From Candidatus Gastranaerophilales bacterium (GTDB lineage Bacteria; Cyanobacteriota; Vampirovibrionia; Gastranaerophilales; Gastranaerophilaceae), in the NCBI GenBank assembly GCA_944323625.1, contig CALUTD010000013.1, forward strand, positions 1-57,745: a stretch of DNA of 57,745 bases, in the 5' to 3' direction. The notes under the pieces were generated by a model. That model was not told the DNA's origin, searched no databases, and saw only the letters and a program-made list of their open reading frames with translations. Positions 45,520 through 54,577 of this stretch are shown piece by piece. Every line of letters starts with the position of its first letter. Within the stretch, counting starts at the first letter, position 1. The position numbers and the translations under genes were made by a program.

Positions 45520-45750
45520 ATGACAAACAAAAAGCCAAATTTTATTTATGAATTCGATGGCAAAGAATACTCAAAAGAGGAACAAGCATTTTTAATTTAT
45601 CGTTTTTGTATGTGTTTAAGTAAATTATCAGCAAAACAAGATTCCAAAAATCTCAAAACTAAGCAAGAGCAACAAGAATACGAGGAAAACTTTACAAATT
45701 TTGCCTCAAAGGTTTTTTGTAACATAATGGAACAACACTCGAACTTTTAA
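45520..45750 (+). CDS. Small helical protein, paralogue A
   Basis: This 76-residue protein (MTNKKPNFIYEFDGKEYSKE start) has a helical body and a charged coiled-coil-like stretch KTKQEQQEYEENFTNFASKV. It is paralogous to the 75-residue protein at 47786-48013, sharing KKPNFI, LSxKQ, KxEQxEYExNF and NFASK. aaggag precedes ATG 45520; eight extra upstream residues in the frame are not supported. It diverges from the TM peptide with a 65-bp gap. Function unknown. Confidence 0.65.
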   Translation: MTNKKPNFIYEFDGKEYSKEEQAFLIYRFCMCLSKLSAKQDSKNLKTKQEQQEYEENFTNFASKVFCNIMEQHSNF

Positions 45751-45870
45751 AATGCACAGTATAAACGAGTTTTGACGATTCGTCGTTTTTTGTGTCCACC
45801 ATGTTTGAACAAGTGCAGAACCTAATAGCGGCTATTTGCATAATAAAAGAAACTTTCAATTGAAAGTTTC

Positions 45871-45999
45871 TTTTATGGTGGTGCAGAAGTTACAAAGTTA
45901 GAACTTATAATCAATAAATTTATTGAAAAAGTCCGTACTTTTGAAATGTTTGAACTTGGAAGAATGATTGATTGTATAAATTCAAGAAAAATAGCTTAG
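45871..45999 (+). pseudogene. Gene fragment without start
   Basis: A frame translating as GGAEVTKLELIINKFIEKVR...MIDCINSRKIA is open to TAG at 45997-45999 but has no start or ribosome site. It follows a hairpin (agaaactttcaattgaaagtttct) and the 7 bases atggtgg that also begin the tRNA-Leu 3' end copy at 48161. It is possibly a remnant. Confidence 0.25.
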
Positions 46000-46002
46000 T
46001 TA

Positions 46003-47088
46003 TTACAAATAAACAACTTTATTATTTTTTTCGTTAAATAAAAACAATTTGTTAAAGTCACTTTCATTTAGGCATAAGAATTTTTTTAATTCATCAATAG
46101 AATACTCTAATTCATAAATGAATGCATCTTTCATTTCTTTTAGTGATAAAGGAACTTCAGGAGCAATATATATAGGCTCTTTTTTTCTGTAACCACATCT
46201 TGATAGTTCCATAAAAATGTATCTATATTGTGAATCACTTATAAAATCAAGCTCTTTTGCTCTATATGCTATCGCAGCCATAGAAACTTTCCATTTTTCT
46301 TTTAAATTTTGCAATTTATAAATATTTAAATTGTTTAAATCTTTTTTTATGTCCGAATATGGCATTAAAAAAGCAGAAGCAAAATCATTAGCTTCTTTTT
46401 CTTTATTAGGAGATAATCTTTTCGTATGCAGAAATAAATGTCCTAATTCATGAGCCAATGTAAAACGTTCTCTGTCTCCAGAAAGTCCATGTCTTATAAA
46501 AATTACAGGAAATATATCTTGTATCCAAATGCTAAATCCATCAATTTTTTCTGTGCCAAAATCATATTTAATAATCACACACCCTGCATTTTCGATAACT
46601 GTTGTTAAATTTTTAATTGGACCTGATGGAATACTCCATTGAAGACGAAGTTGTTCCGCTATGTTTTCTATATCATTATTAAATTCTTCGGCATTTACAG
46701 GATATATGCTTTTATTAAATTGCAAATCCAACTTGCTTTTGAGTTTCTTTAAACAGCCAAGATATATCCCGATTGTAGACTCAACAGAAAATAAAACTTT
46801 TTTTGAAATATCTTGTCTTTTTCTAAAACTTCCACTTTCATGTAGACTTATAGGTAAAGCAATATTATTACCCTCTTCAAGAAAAAAATCTAACGGGTAA
46901 TCTAAAATATCCACAATTTTATCTAATAACGATTGTTCAATTCGATGTTCTCCAAGTTCAATTTTTGAATATTTGCGACTATCGATTTCAAGTTTATTTG
47001 CAAGTTGGGTTTGTGTTAATAATCTACTTTTTCTTGCAATTTCTAATTGCGTGCAATTAATTGCTTTCATTATTTTCTTGTTTTGCAT
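46003..47088 (-). CDS. HTH-ImmA/IrrE metallopeptidase-regulator
   Basis: This 361-residue protein has an XRE helix-turn-helix at 10-70 (LTQTQLANKLEIDSRKYSKI) and an ImmA/IrrE (M78) zinc peptidase domain with H213-ELG-H217 in RFTLAHELGHLFLH and downstream EKEANDFASAFLMP. Such proteins cleave repressors or partner proteins under stress, and occur in mobile elements and TA-like pairs. agagg precedes the ATG. It overlaps the upstream gene by 32 bp. Confidence 0.88.
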   Translation of the reverse strand: MQNKKIMKAINCTQLEIARKSRLLTQTQLANKLEIDSRKYSKIELGEHRIEQSLLDKIVDILDYPLDFFLEEGNNIALPISLHESGSFRKRQDISKKVLFSVESTIGIYLGCLKKLKSKLDLQFNKSIYPVNAEEFNNDIENIAEQLRLQWSIPSGPIKNLTTVIENAGCVIIKYDFGTEKIDGFSIWIQDIFPVIFIRHGLSGDRERFTLAHELGHLFLHTKRLSPNKEKEANDFASAFLMPYSDIKKDLNNLNIYKLQNLKEKWKVSMAAIAYRAKELDFISDSQYRYIFMELSRCGYRKKEPIYIAPEVPLSLKEMKDAFIYELEYSIDELKKFLCLNESDFNKLFLFNEKNNKVVYL

Positions 47089-47656
47089 TGTTTAACCTCT
47101 CTTTTATCGCACCCTTTGAAGCAGAAATTTTAGCTTCACGAACAGGCTCTGAAATATGTTGAGCAAAATTTACAACTGTTTGAGGTTCTTCTATTTCAAA
47201 TCTAAAATTTAAAGCATGACATATCACTTCTATTGCAAAAATTTTACTATAAAAATAGTCTGTGTAATATCCTATAGTTATAGGGATATTGCTTAAATTA
47301 TAAGATATGTAATCATCAATTTTTAATAAGCTACATTGTTGTTTAATAAACTCATTATTTTTAAAGGTTTCAACATTTTGTGGAAGTTTGGTTTTATTGT
47401 TTAATTTTTTATATCTACAAATTGTATTATTAATTACAAAACGAAATGTATTATTTGAACGATTTGTAAAAATATTTAATTCTTTAAATTTTTCTTCAAG
47501 TAAATGTGTTGTAATTGCAGATATACGAGTTGACCTGTATCTATTATCCAATTTATCCCAATATCTATCCCTTTTGGCTTCTTCAAATCCAAGTTTGCTA
47601 ATTCTGTATATGTCATTTAAGTATGGTTTTAATGAGTTTTTTATAATATTTATCAT
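47057..47656 (-). CDS. Partner of ImmA/IrrE protein, unknown
   Basis: This 199-residue protein starts at ATG 47656 with gaggg about 11 bases upstream. It has RYRSTRISAITTHLLEEKFK, FVINNTICRYKKLNN and a C-terminal REAKISASKG. Genes of this size and layout commonly precede HTH-ImmA/IrrE genes, and the 32-bp overlap points to a functional pair. The family is not named with confidence. The longer TTG frame from 47782 merely translates the CGCG repeats. Confidence 0.65.
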   Translation of the reverse strand: MINIIKNSLKPYLNDIYRISKLGFEEAKRDRYWDKLDNRYRSTRISAITTHLLEEKFKELNIFTNRSNNTFRFVINNTICRYKKLNNKTKLPQNVETFKNNEFIKQQCSLLKIDDYISYNLSNIPITIGYYTDYFYSKIFAIEVICHALNFRFEIEEPQTVVNFAQHISEPVREAKISASKGAIKERLNNAKQENNESN

Positions 47657-47726
47657 GTATAATTTTGCCCTCAAATTCTTGATATAATTATCTATAACAC
47701 ATCCGAGCTGAAAAATCAAGCATAAA

Positions 47727-47762
47727 TTCGCGTTTTTTTTCGCGTTTTTTTTCGCGTTTTTA
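47727..47762. promoter_or_regulatory. Three tandem 12-bp CGCG/poly-T iterons
   Basis: CGCG occurs at 47729, 47741 and 47753, each followed by runs of T on plus. They sit between the divergent starts at 47656 and 47786. The layout suits an operator array for the HTH protein of the pair. Confidence 0.6.
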
Positions 47763-47785
47763 TTTATACGAAAGGAGAACAAATT

Positions 47786-48013
47786 ATGACAACAAAGAAA
47801 CCAAATTTTATTGTTAAATTTGACAATTCAAACCCAACAGAGGAAGAAAGAGCAAAAGCCATTTGTGATTTAATTTTATGTTTAATGAAATTATCAGTAA
47901 AACAAGAGGCTAAAAAATTTAAAACTAAAAAAGAGCAAAAAGAATACGAGCAAAATTTTTCTGATTTTGCCTCAAAAGCCTTATATAACAACAATTTTGA
48001 TGATAAAAAATAA
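47786..48013 (+). CDS. Small helical protein, paralogue B
   Basis: This 75-residue paralogue of the protein at 45520-45750 starts MTTKKPNFIVKFDNSNPTEE, with KTKKEQKEYEQNFSDFASKA. aaggag precedes the ATG. The DNA downstream (gagttttgacgatt, then accatgtttgaacaagtgca) is also duplicated after paralogue A, so a whole module of about 340 bp was copied. Function unknown. Confidence 0.65.
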   Translation: MTTKKPNFIVKFDNSNPTEEERAKAICDLILCLMKLSVKQEAKKFKTKKEQKEYEQNFSDFASKALYNNNFDDKK

Positions 48014-48131
48014 TAAAATTATGTTCGAACTTCTAAAACTCTCGTTATTATTGAGTTTTGACGATTGATTGTTTTTGGTGCCTACCATGTTTGAACAAGT
48101 GCAGAGCGCAAAAGCCGCATTTTGACAATAA

Positions 48132-48158
48132 AAAAAGAAGTCTTAATGACTTCTTTTT
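48132..48158 (-). terminator. Terminator of tRNA-Leu
   Basis: The perfect stem aaaaagaagtc/gacttcttttt lies four bases beyond the tRNA CCA end on minus. Confidence 0.85.
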
Positions 48159-48161
48159 AAA

Positions 48162-48245
48162 TGGTGGGCGTGAAGAGACTCGAACTCCCATGCCGAAGGC
48201 GCTAGATCCTAAGTCTAGTGCGTCTACCAATTTCGCCACACGCCC
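48162..48245 (-). tRNA. tRNA-Leu (TAG)
   Basis: This 84-nt class II tRNA has acceptor GGGCGTG/CACGCCC, A73 and encoded CCA. The anticodon stem CTAGA/TCTAG encloses CTTAGGA, giving anticodon TAG. The variable arm GCGCCTTCGGC... is present and the T-loop is TTCGAGT. It borders the accessory patch on its right side. Confidence 0.95.
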
Positions 48246-48317
48246 ATTTCAAGACAAGTTAATATTATAGTAAAATCAGTCTAATGTCAACTAAATAGCA
48301 ATTTGAGACATAAAATT

Positions 48318-48598
48318 TAATCTAATGTCGCAAGCATTGCATTTTCACTGGCAATGAACATGCCTTAGTTTGTCAGCCAAAACAAAAAACTCCTCAATTT
48401 GCAGGCTATCAATTTTTCGCAATAGCATCCACTCCCAAAAATTGAAGCTCACCTTCTTTGTTTCTCAAGTGAAACGGCATTATGGGCAGGGCTTCATCAT
48501 CCCTGCCCTTCAGCCTCTGCTCGCAATCCGCTTTTAAAGAGCCACTCACCAAAAGTTACGATAAGCCCATAAAGTATGAGTAACTTTTTTCTCGGACA
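48318..48598 (+). repeat. Interspersed element copy (long, diverged)
   Basis: Left end taatctaatgtcgcaagca and right end ctcggaca. The right stem aaaagttac/gtaactttt spans ataagcccataaagtatga. The interior is longer and AT-richer, with a palindrome gggcagggcttcatcatccctgccc cut as gggcagg/cctgccc. Confidence 0.75.
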
Positions 48599-48651
48599 GT
48601 TTTTATTTGAAAACCATGGCAGTTTTTTATAAAATAATAACAGGACACAAA

Positions 48652-49881
48652 ATGAACAGACTTAAACTAGCTTTCAGATCACTTAAATATAGAAATTTCA
48701 GATTATTCTTTCCCGGACTTTTAACATCTCAAGTAGGAATATGGATTCAAAATGTTGCTATAAGCTGGGTAGTATATGATATGACCAAATCCCCATTTAT
48801 GATGGGAACAATAATGTTTTTAAATACAATACCGCTTTTTTTGATTACACCTTTTGCAGGGGTTATTGTTGATAAATTTGACAGACATAAATTGCTTATG
48901 ATTATTCAGATATGTTTTGCCGTTCAGGCTTTTTTAATGGCAGCGTTAACATTATCGGGTTATTTAAGAATATGGAATATAGTTATATTGGGCTTATTTT
49001 TGAATATAACTGCAGCCATTGACGCGCCTTTAAGACAATCAACTTATGTACTTCTTATAGATAACAAATGTGATTTGTGTAATGCGCTGTCGCTTAATTC
49101 CACCTGTTTTAACATGGCAAGACTGCTGGGCCCTGCCATTGCAGGAGTTTTATTATCAACAGTCGGAGCGGGTTGGTGTTTTTCAATAAATTTTCTGTGT
49201 ATCCTTCCTTGTGTTTTTCTTGTAAGAATGATGGATTTTGAAGATAAAAAATCAGAAGCTTTAAAAAATGAAACAATATTTGAAGGTTTGAAAGAAGGAA
49301 TAGATTATTCCGTTCATTCGACTAAAATTCTTATATTACTTTTATTTTCAGCTATATTCAGTTTTATTGCATTGACATATCCTTTATTAATACCTGTTTA
49401 TACAAAAGAGGTATTGCATTCGGATGCTCAAACTTTAGGGTATATAATGAGCAGTGTAGGAATAGGGGCTGTAACAGCTTCTATGTTTCTTGCTTCTAAA
49501 ACAACATTAAGAGGATTAAAGTATATTTTATGTTTGGGCTCAATAATTTTAAGCTGCGGATTTATTATGATGGGGTTTAATAATCATGCATTAACTGCTT
49601 GTATTATAATGTTTTTTGTAGGCTTTGGGATGACATCTTCTTTTACTTCAGACAGTACGCTTTTACAATCAGTAATTGATGATGATAAAAGAGGCAGAGT
49701 TATGAGCATATATACGGTTTGTTTTATGGGTGCAACGTCAATAAGCAATTTTGTTGCCGGAACAATTGCCCAAAATGCCGGAATATCAAATACTTTTATA
49801 ATTTTTGGCTCCGTTTTACTAATTGCGGCTTTAATATTTTTATTTCAATTCCGAAAACTTGAATTTGCAGCTAATGTCTAA
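48652..49881 (+). CDS. MFS transporter
   Basis: This 409-residue protein has about 12 TM helices in the MFS_3 (EntS-like) pattern: LKYRNFRLFFPGLLTSQVG, the loop-2-3 motif FAGVIVDKFDRHKLL, and DDDKRGRVMSIYTVCFMG in the second half. Proteins of this branch often export siderophores or drugs; the substrate is unknown. The start is ATG 48652; the longer frame adds 15 residues. It is monocistronic between a repeat element and the second S74 gene. Confidence 0.85.
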   Translation: MNRLKLAFRSLKYRNFRLFFPGLLTSQVGIWIQNVAISWVVYDMTKSPFMMGTIMFLNTIPLFLITPFAGVIVDKFDRHKLLMIIQICFAVQAFLMAALTLSGYLRIWNIVILGLFLNITAAIDAPLRQSTYVLLIDNKCDLCNALSLNSTCFNMARLLGPAIAGVLLSTVGAGWCFSINFLCILPCVFLVRMMDFEDKKSEALKNETIFEGLKEGIDYSVHSTKILILLLFSAIFSFIALTYPLLIPVYTKEVLHSDAQTLGYIMSSVGIGAVTASMFLASKTTLRGLKYILCLGSIILSCGFIMMGFNNHALTACIIMFFVGFGMTSSFTSDSTLLQSVIDDDKRGRVMSIYTVCFMGATSISNFVAGTIAQNAGISNTFIIFGSVLLIAALIFLFQFRKLEFAANV

Positions 49882-49979
49882 ATAATTTACTGTTAAATAT
49901 TGACTTTATTTTAATTTTTATTAAGAAATTTAACATCAAAGTATATAAAATTTATAATAAGAATGTTAAGAATATTTTT

Positions 49980-50006
49980 CGATATATTATAAAAACGCAT
50001 ATATCG
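49980..50006. promoter_or_regulatory. Inverted repeat around -10 of S74 gene 2
   Basis: CGATATAT (49980-49987) and ATATATCG (49999-50006) flank an AT-rich tattataaaaa that could be a -10. An operator or structured leader is possible. Confidence 0.4.
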
Positions 50007-50059
50007 GGGAATAAAAATAAATAGAAGTTTAATTATATAGAAGATGGAAAGAAAAATTT

Positions 50060-52654
50060 ATGAGTAGGAAACAAAAGGCGTTCTCCATGGCGGAGCTATT
50101 AATTGCCTTATTGGCAGTTAGTGTAATCGTATCTGCAACAATACCGACATTTACAAGAAAAGCGAGCACGAATGAACAAGTGTTTAGATTTGTAGATGAC
50201 AACACCGGCAGCGGATATGGGAGTTCAGGCAACAGCTCCAGTATAATTGTCGGAGGTAACAGGTCTATAGATGAAACAAATAATTATACAGGCTATGATG
50301 CCGCAGACCAAATTAATGTCAACAATATAGATTTTGATAAAATGCAATTAATATTGAGCTATGAAGGCGGCAGAAATGATGAAGAAGCATCAGGCGACCC
50401 GACAAGGTCACATTTGTCATTTTATAATAAGAACTCTGACAAAACCGCCGATAATTTACACAGAGTAGGCAGAATATATTTTGATGAAACTAACCTTGGA
50501 ATAGGGCTTCATACTTTGCGCTATTTGGTGGCAGGCCCCGGCCCGAATAGAGCAAATGATTTTGGAAGAAGAAACACAGCATTCGGACAATTAGCTTTGT
50601 ATTCCATTGCAAATGGATATGATACGACTACCGATAATTTCTTTGGTACAGATAATACAGGTGTTGGTTATAATACACTTACAGCTGATACTGCAAAGAC
50701 TTATGTTGATTTAACACCTTCTGCTGATTACGAGATAAAGAGTAGCGGAAACAATAGAAAGAGTTTTGGTATGCCTGTAAGTTCAGGTAATACTGCGGTT
50801 GGTTCTTTTGCACTAACACATAATGGACCTGGTTCTTATAATACTGCAATTGGAAGAAGTGCATTATATAATCATACCTTTAGCTCTTCTACAGGTAAAC
50901 CGACAAGAACAAATAACGCAAACACTGCAGTAGGGTTTAGTGCAATGGCTGGTGGAAATGCCGGGGAATCAACTATTCACAAAGATAAAAATCAAATACA
51001 TAAGCTACTTTGTAATAATGCAGAATCTTTTAATGTATGGTGCTCAAGTGAAGGTCTTACAGGGATTAAAAGTGAGCAATTATTACATGATACATTTGGA
51101 TATGGTTCGGGGAATACTGCATTAGGAGCATTTGCATTAAGTCATTTACAAAAAGGAACTGCAAATGTTGCAATTGGTGCTTTAGCTTTACATAGATATA
51201 TTGGTGTTAATAATGGGGGATTATATTCAAATAAAGATTATGGTAATGTTGCAATTGGTGTTGAGGCATTAGGGAATTTATCAATAGGAACAAGAAACAT
51301 TGCGATTGGTCTTGAAGCAGCTAAGCATATGGTTGCAGGTGATGATAACATTGCTATTGGTTTTGGAGCATTAAATAATTATAATGGGGGTGCTGTTACT
51401 AGTACTATTGATGGTGTAACTACTGTTATAGGATCAGGAAAAGATAATATAGCTATTGGTACACAAGCTTTAAATAATTTGCGATATGGTAATTACAATA
51501 CAGTTATCGGAAATAGATCCTTAAACAATGCTGTAGGTACAAATGCTGGTGTTAATGTTTCCCAAAATACAGTTTTAGGTCAAGATTCATTTCAAAGTGC
51601 AAATAGTACTTCCACAAAAGGAAATGGTAATAACGTAATTATTGGTACTAGTACAGCAAATAATATAACAAATACAAGCAACAGTATAATAATTGGTTCT
51701 TCATTAGGTACTGAGCGTGATACCGACGATTATCAATTTGTAGTAGGTGCGAATGGAAAAAAATTATTAGACGGTACAATTCCTACTATTCCTTCAGGTA
51801 AGACTGACGATTATGGCGGTATTGATATTTATGGTGATTCCGGTTTTGGGTATTCGCATAGAGAAAGCAATAAAGAACATCAGGATCCAGTTTTGCGAAT
51901 TTATAATTCAAGAGACAGAAGCGGGGCTTATATACAAGGGGGTATGTCAGTATACAAAACCCATCAAACATCAGGTGGTCCATTCCAAGATAATGATGAA
52001 GCATTTTCTGTAGATAGAGATGATGGGACAGTTAATATTTTCAAAAAACTAGCAATATACAATGCTGATAATAAAGGAAAATATGTAAATTTAACAGTAG
52101 ATAGTAATGGAAAAGTCAGAATTTCAGGCGATGTTACAATCGCTGGCGATTTAACTGTTACTGGAAATATATCAGGTAATGGATCAAATTTGACAAATTT
52201 GAATGCTAATAATATTACAACAGGGAAATTACCACATAGCAAAATAGAAAGTCATTATCATTATGAATACTCCGATGCACGCTTGAAGAACATACTATCT
52301 GATTCAACTGCAGGATTAAAAGAAATAAATGCATTAGAAATAAAGAACTTTACGTTTAAAAAAGATGAAAAGAAAACGCCTCATGTTGGTGTAATAGCGC
52401 AGCAGCTGCAAAAGATATTCCCAAATGCAGTAACAAAAGATGATGAAGGTTATTTAATGATTAGAACCGAAGACATTTTCTATGCAATGGTTAATTCAAT
52501 AAAAGAGTTATATAAAAATATACAGGAATTAACAGCAAAAGTTACCGGTTTGGATAAGAAGATAACTGAACTTGAGAAACAGAATAAAGAGCTTATAGAG
52601 CAAAATAAAGCATTTGAAGAAAGACTTAAAAAGCTCGAAAGTAAAGTTGAATAA
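50060..52654 (+). CDS. Prepilin-like giant protein with YadA-type head repeats and S74 chaperone (copy 2)
   Basis: This 864-residue protein has the same plan as copy 1: prepilin start (MSRKQKAFSMAELLIALLAV), about 15 NTAVG/NIAIG head units (about 190-560), a beta-rich neck, then S74 from about 737 (SDARLKN, VGVIAQQLQ) and a coiled coil. The first about 110 bp after the start region and the last about 400 bp are nearly identical to copy 1 in DNA, while the middle differs strongly. It has no poly-G tract. Its own promoter region lies at 49882-50059. It is likely surface exposed. Confidence 0.88.
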   Translation: MSRKQKAFSMAELLIALLAVSVIVSATIPTFTRKASTNEQVFRFVDDNTGSGYGSSGNSSSIIVGGNRSIDETNNYTGYDAADQINVNNIDFDKMQLILSYEGGRNDEEASGDPTRSHLSFYNKNSDKTADNLHRVGRIYFDETNLGIGLHTLRYLVAGPGPNRANDFGRRNTAFGQLALYSIANGYDTTTDNFFGTDNTGVGYNTLTADTAKTYVDLTPSADYEIKSSGNNRKSFGMPVSSGNTAVGSFALTHNGPGSYNTAIGRSALYNHTFSSSTGKPTRTNNANTAVGFSAMAGGNAGESTIHKDKNQIHKLLCNNAESFNVWCSSEGLTGIKSEQLLHDTFGYGSGNTALGAFALSHLQKGTANVAIGALALHRYIGVNNGGLYSNKDYGNVAIGVEALGNLSIGTRNIAIGLEAAKHMVAGDDNIAIGFGALNNYNGGAVTSTIDGVTTVIGSGKDNIAIGTQALNNLRYGNYNTVIGNRSLNNAVGTNAGVNVSQNTVLGQDSFQSANSTSTKGNGNNVIIGTSTANNITNTSNSIIIGSSLGTERDTDDYQFVVGANGKKLLDGTIPTIPSGKTDDYGGIDIYGDSGFGYSHRESNKEHQDPVLRIYNSRDRSGAYIQGGMSVYKTHQTSGGPFQDNDEAFSVDRDDGTVNIFKKLAIYNADNKGKYVNLTVDSNGKVRISGDVTIAGDLTVTGNISGNGSNLTNLNANNITTGKLPHSKIESHYHYEYSDARLKNILSDSTAGLKEINALEIKNFTFKKDEKKTPHVGVIAQQLQKIFPNAVTKDDEGYLMIRTEDIFYAMVNSIKELYKNIQELTAKVTGLDKKITELEKQNKELIEQNKAFEERLKKLESKVE

Positions 52655-52676
52655 GTTATTGTTATTCAGAATACCA

Positions 52677-52706
52677 AAAACCTCTCAACAATTCGTGAGA
52701 GGTTTT
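52677..52706. terminator. Bidirectional terminator between S74 gene 2 and aspS
   Basis: The stem aaaacctctca/tgagaggtttt with A- and T-runs lies between the convergent genes. Confidence 0.85.
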
Positions 52707-52726
52707 AAATTTTGCTCGGAAATTTT

Positions 52727-54508
52727 TTACTGATTTACTTTTGTTGTAAGCCTTAAATGAAGTTCTCTTAACTGTTCCTCTGAAGCCCTTGCAGGAGCAT
52801 CCGTCATTAAACATTTTGCAGCCGAGTTTTTCGGGAATGCTATTACATCTCTTATTGAATTTGTTTTAGCAAGAAGCGCGACAACCCTATCTAATCCGAG
52901 CGCCAAACCGGCATGTGGAGGAGTTCCGTACTTGAATGCATTAATCATAAATCCGAACTTTTCTTGCGTTTCTTCATCAGATAGGCCTAACGCTTTAAAT
53001 ACTCTTTGCTGTATTTCGGAAGAATGTATTCTTACACTGCCGCCGCCTAATTCATTGCCGTTATAAACAATATCATAAGCAATTGAACGGCAGTTTGCGG
53101 GGTCGGATTCCATTTTGTCTATATCCTCTAAATTCGGCATTGTAAAAGGATGATGAACAGAAACATATCTGTTATCTTCTTCTGAATATTCAAACATCGG
53201 AAAATCAACAACCCATAATAGTGAATGAGCATCAGGGTCTATTAATCCAAGCTTGTCACCAAAATATAATCTGAATCTGCCCATAACATCATAAGTAACT
53301 TTGGGTTTATCGGCAACAAAGAATATAACATCACCTGCTTTTGCGCCGGCTCTTTCTTTTATTTGTTCTGCCTGTTCGGGGGTTAAGAATTTTAGAACAG
53401 GAGATTTTGCACTGCCGTCTTCCAAATACATAATATTTGCAAGTGCTTTAGCTCCGAATGATATTGCAAGTTTTGTCAAATCGTCCATTTCTTTTCTTGA
53501 ATAAGATGCAATACCGGGTATTTTAATTGCTCTTACAATACCACCTTTTTTTAGCGTATCTTTAATAATCTCAAAGTTGGATTCCATGATAATATCGCCG
53601 ATATCAAAGAGTTCCAAACCGAATCTTAAATCAGGTCTGTCTGAGCCGTATTTATCCATAGCTTCTTTATATGTTATAACAGGAAGTTTTTCGGGGGTAT
53701 CATAACCTACAAGTTTAAATACATCTCTCAACAAACCTTCTACCATATCCATAATATCTTGTTGTTCAACAAAAGACATTTCAATATCAACTTGAGTAAA
53801 CTCGGGCTGTCTGTCTGCTCTTAAATCTTCATCACGAAAACATTTTGCTATTTGATAATAACGCTCAATCCCGCCTACCATAAGTAATTGTTTAAAAATT
53901 TGAGGAGATTGAGGCAAAGCATAAAACTTACCCGGCTGTACACGGCTCGGTACCAAATAATCACGCGCACCCTCAGGTGTAGTTTTTATTAATATCGGCG
54001 TTTCAACCTCAAGGAAGTTTTGATTATTTAAATAGTTACGTATTGTTTTTACTATCTCGTGTCTTAGTTTTAAACAGCTTAATACTTTATCCTGTCTTAA
54101 ATCCAAATAACGGTATTTTAATCTTATATCTTCGTTTACTCCATCAGTATTTAAAGGGAATGGCAACAATTGTGCTGTTGATAATATCTCAATTGAAGTC
54201 GGGTATACTTCAACATCTCCGGTCGGGAGTTTATCATTATAAGTTTCTGCAGGGCGTTCCGTAACAATACCCGTTGCTTTTATTACAAATTCATCTCTTA
54301 ATTTTTGAAATATATCATAAACTTCAGGATTTTTTTGAGGATCTGAAACTAACTGAAATAATCCTGATTTATCTCTAACTTCAACAAAAATTATTCCGCC
54401 TAAATCTCTTACTGCAGATACCCAACCCGCAACAGTAACTTTATTTCCTATATCTTGTTTTCTAATCTCGCCGCATCCGTGCGATTTCATTGATGTTTTT
54501 GTTATCAT
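52727..54508 (-). CDS. aspS: Aspartate-tRNA ligase
   Basis: This roughly 593-residue class II synthetase is bacterial type. It has an OB-fold anticodon domain (VTVAGWVSAVRDLGGIIFVE), motif 2 YYQIAKCFRDEDLRADRQPE, a GAD insert, and motif 3 GLALGLDRVVALL. The start at ATG 54508 has aggga seven bases upstream; an ATG two codons earlier is also possible. It charges tRNA-Asp, and whether also tRNA-Asn is not shown. It follows yitT by about 70 bp. Confidence 0.96.
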   Translation of the reverse strand: MITKTSMKSHGCGEIRKQDIGNKVTVAGWVSAVRDLGGIIFVEVRDKSGLFQLVSDPQKNPEVYDIFQKLRDEFVIKATGIVTERPAETYNDKLPTGDVEVYPTSIEILSTAQLLPFPLNTDGVNEDIRLKYRYLDLRQDKVLSCLKLRHEIVKTIRNYLNNQNFLEVETPILIKTTPEGARDYLVPSRVQPGKFYALPQSPQIFKQLLMVGGIERYYQIAKCFRDEDLRADRQPEFTQVDIEMSFVEQQDIMDMVEGLLRDVFKLVGYDTPEKLPVITYKEAMDKYGSDRPDLRFGLELFDIGDIIMESNFEIIKDTLKKGGIVRAIKIPGIASYSRKEMDDLTKLAISFGAKALANIMYLEDGSAKSPVLKFLTPEQAEQIKERAGAKAGDVIFFVADKPKVTYDVMGRFRLYFGDKLGLIDPDAHSLLWVVDFPMFEYSEEDNRYVSVHHPFTMPNLEDIDKMESDPANCRSIAYDIVYNGNELGGGSVRIHSSEIQQRVFKALGLSDEETQEKFGFMINAFKYGTPPHAGLALGLDRVVALLAKTNSIRDVIAFPKNSAAKCLMTDAPARASEEQLRELHLRLTTKVNQ

Positions 54509-54577
54509 TTTCATTCCCTGCTATCTCTAATAGTAATAATATAAATTTAACTCAAAAATAAAATATTATCAAAAAAA

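Noticed and set aside
47657..47782. TTG-initiated 42-residue N-terminal extension of the ImmA partner
   Set aside because: It translates the CGCG iterons (NAKKNAKKNA) and ATG 47656 has a better ribosome site.
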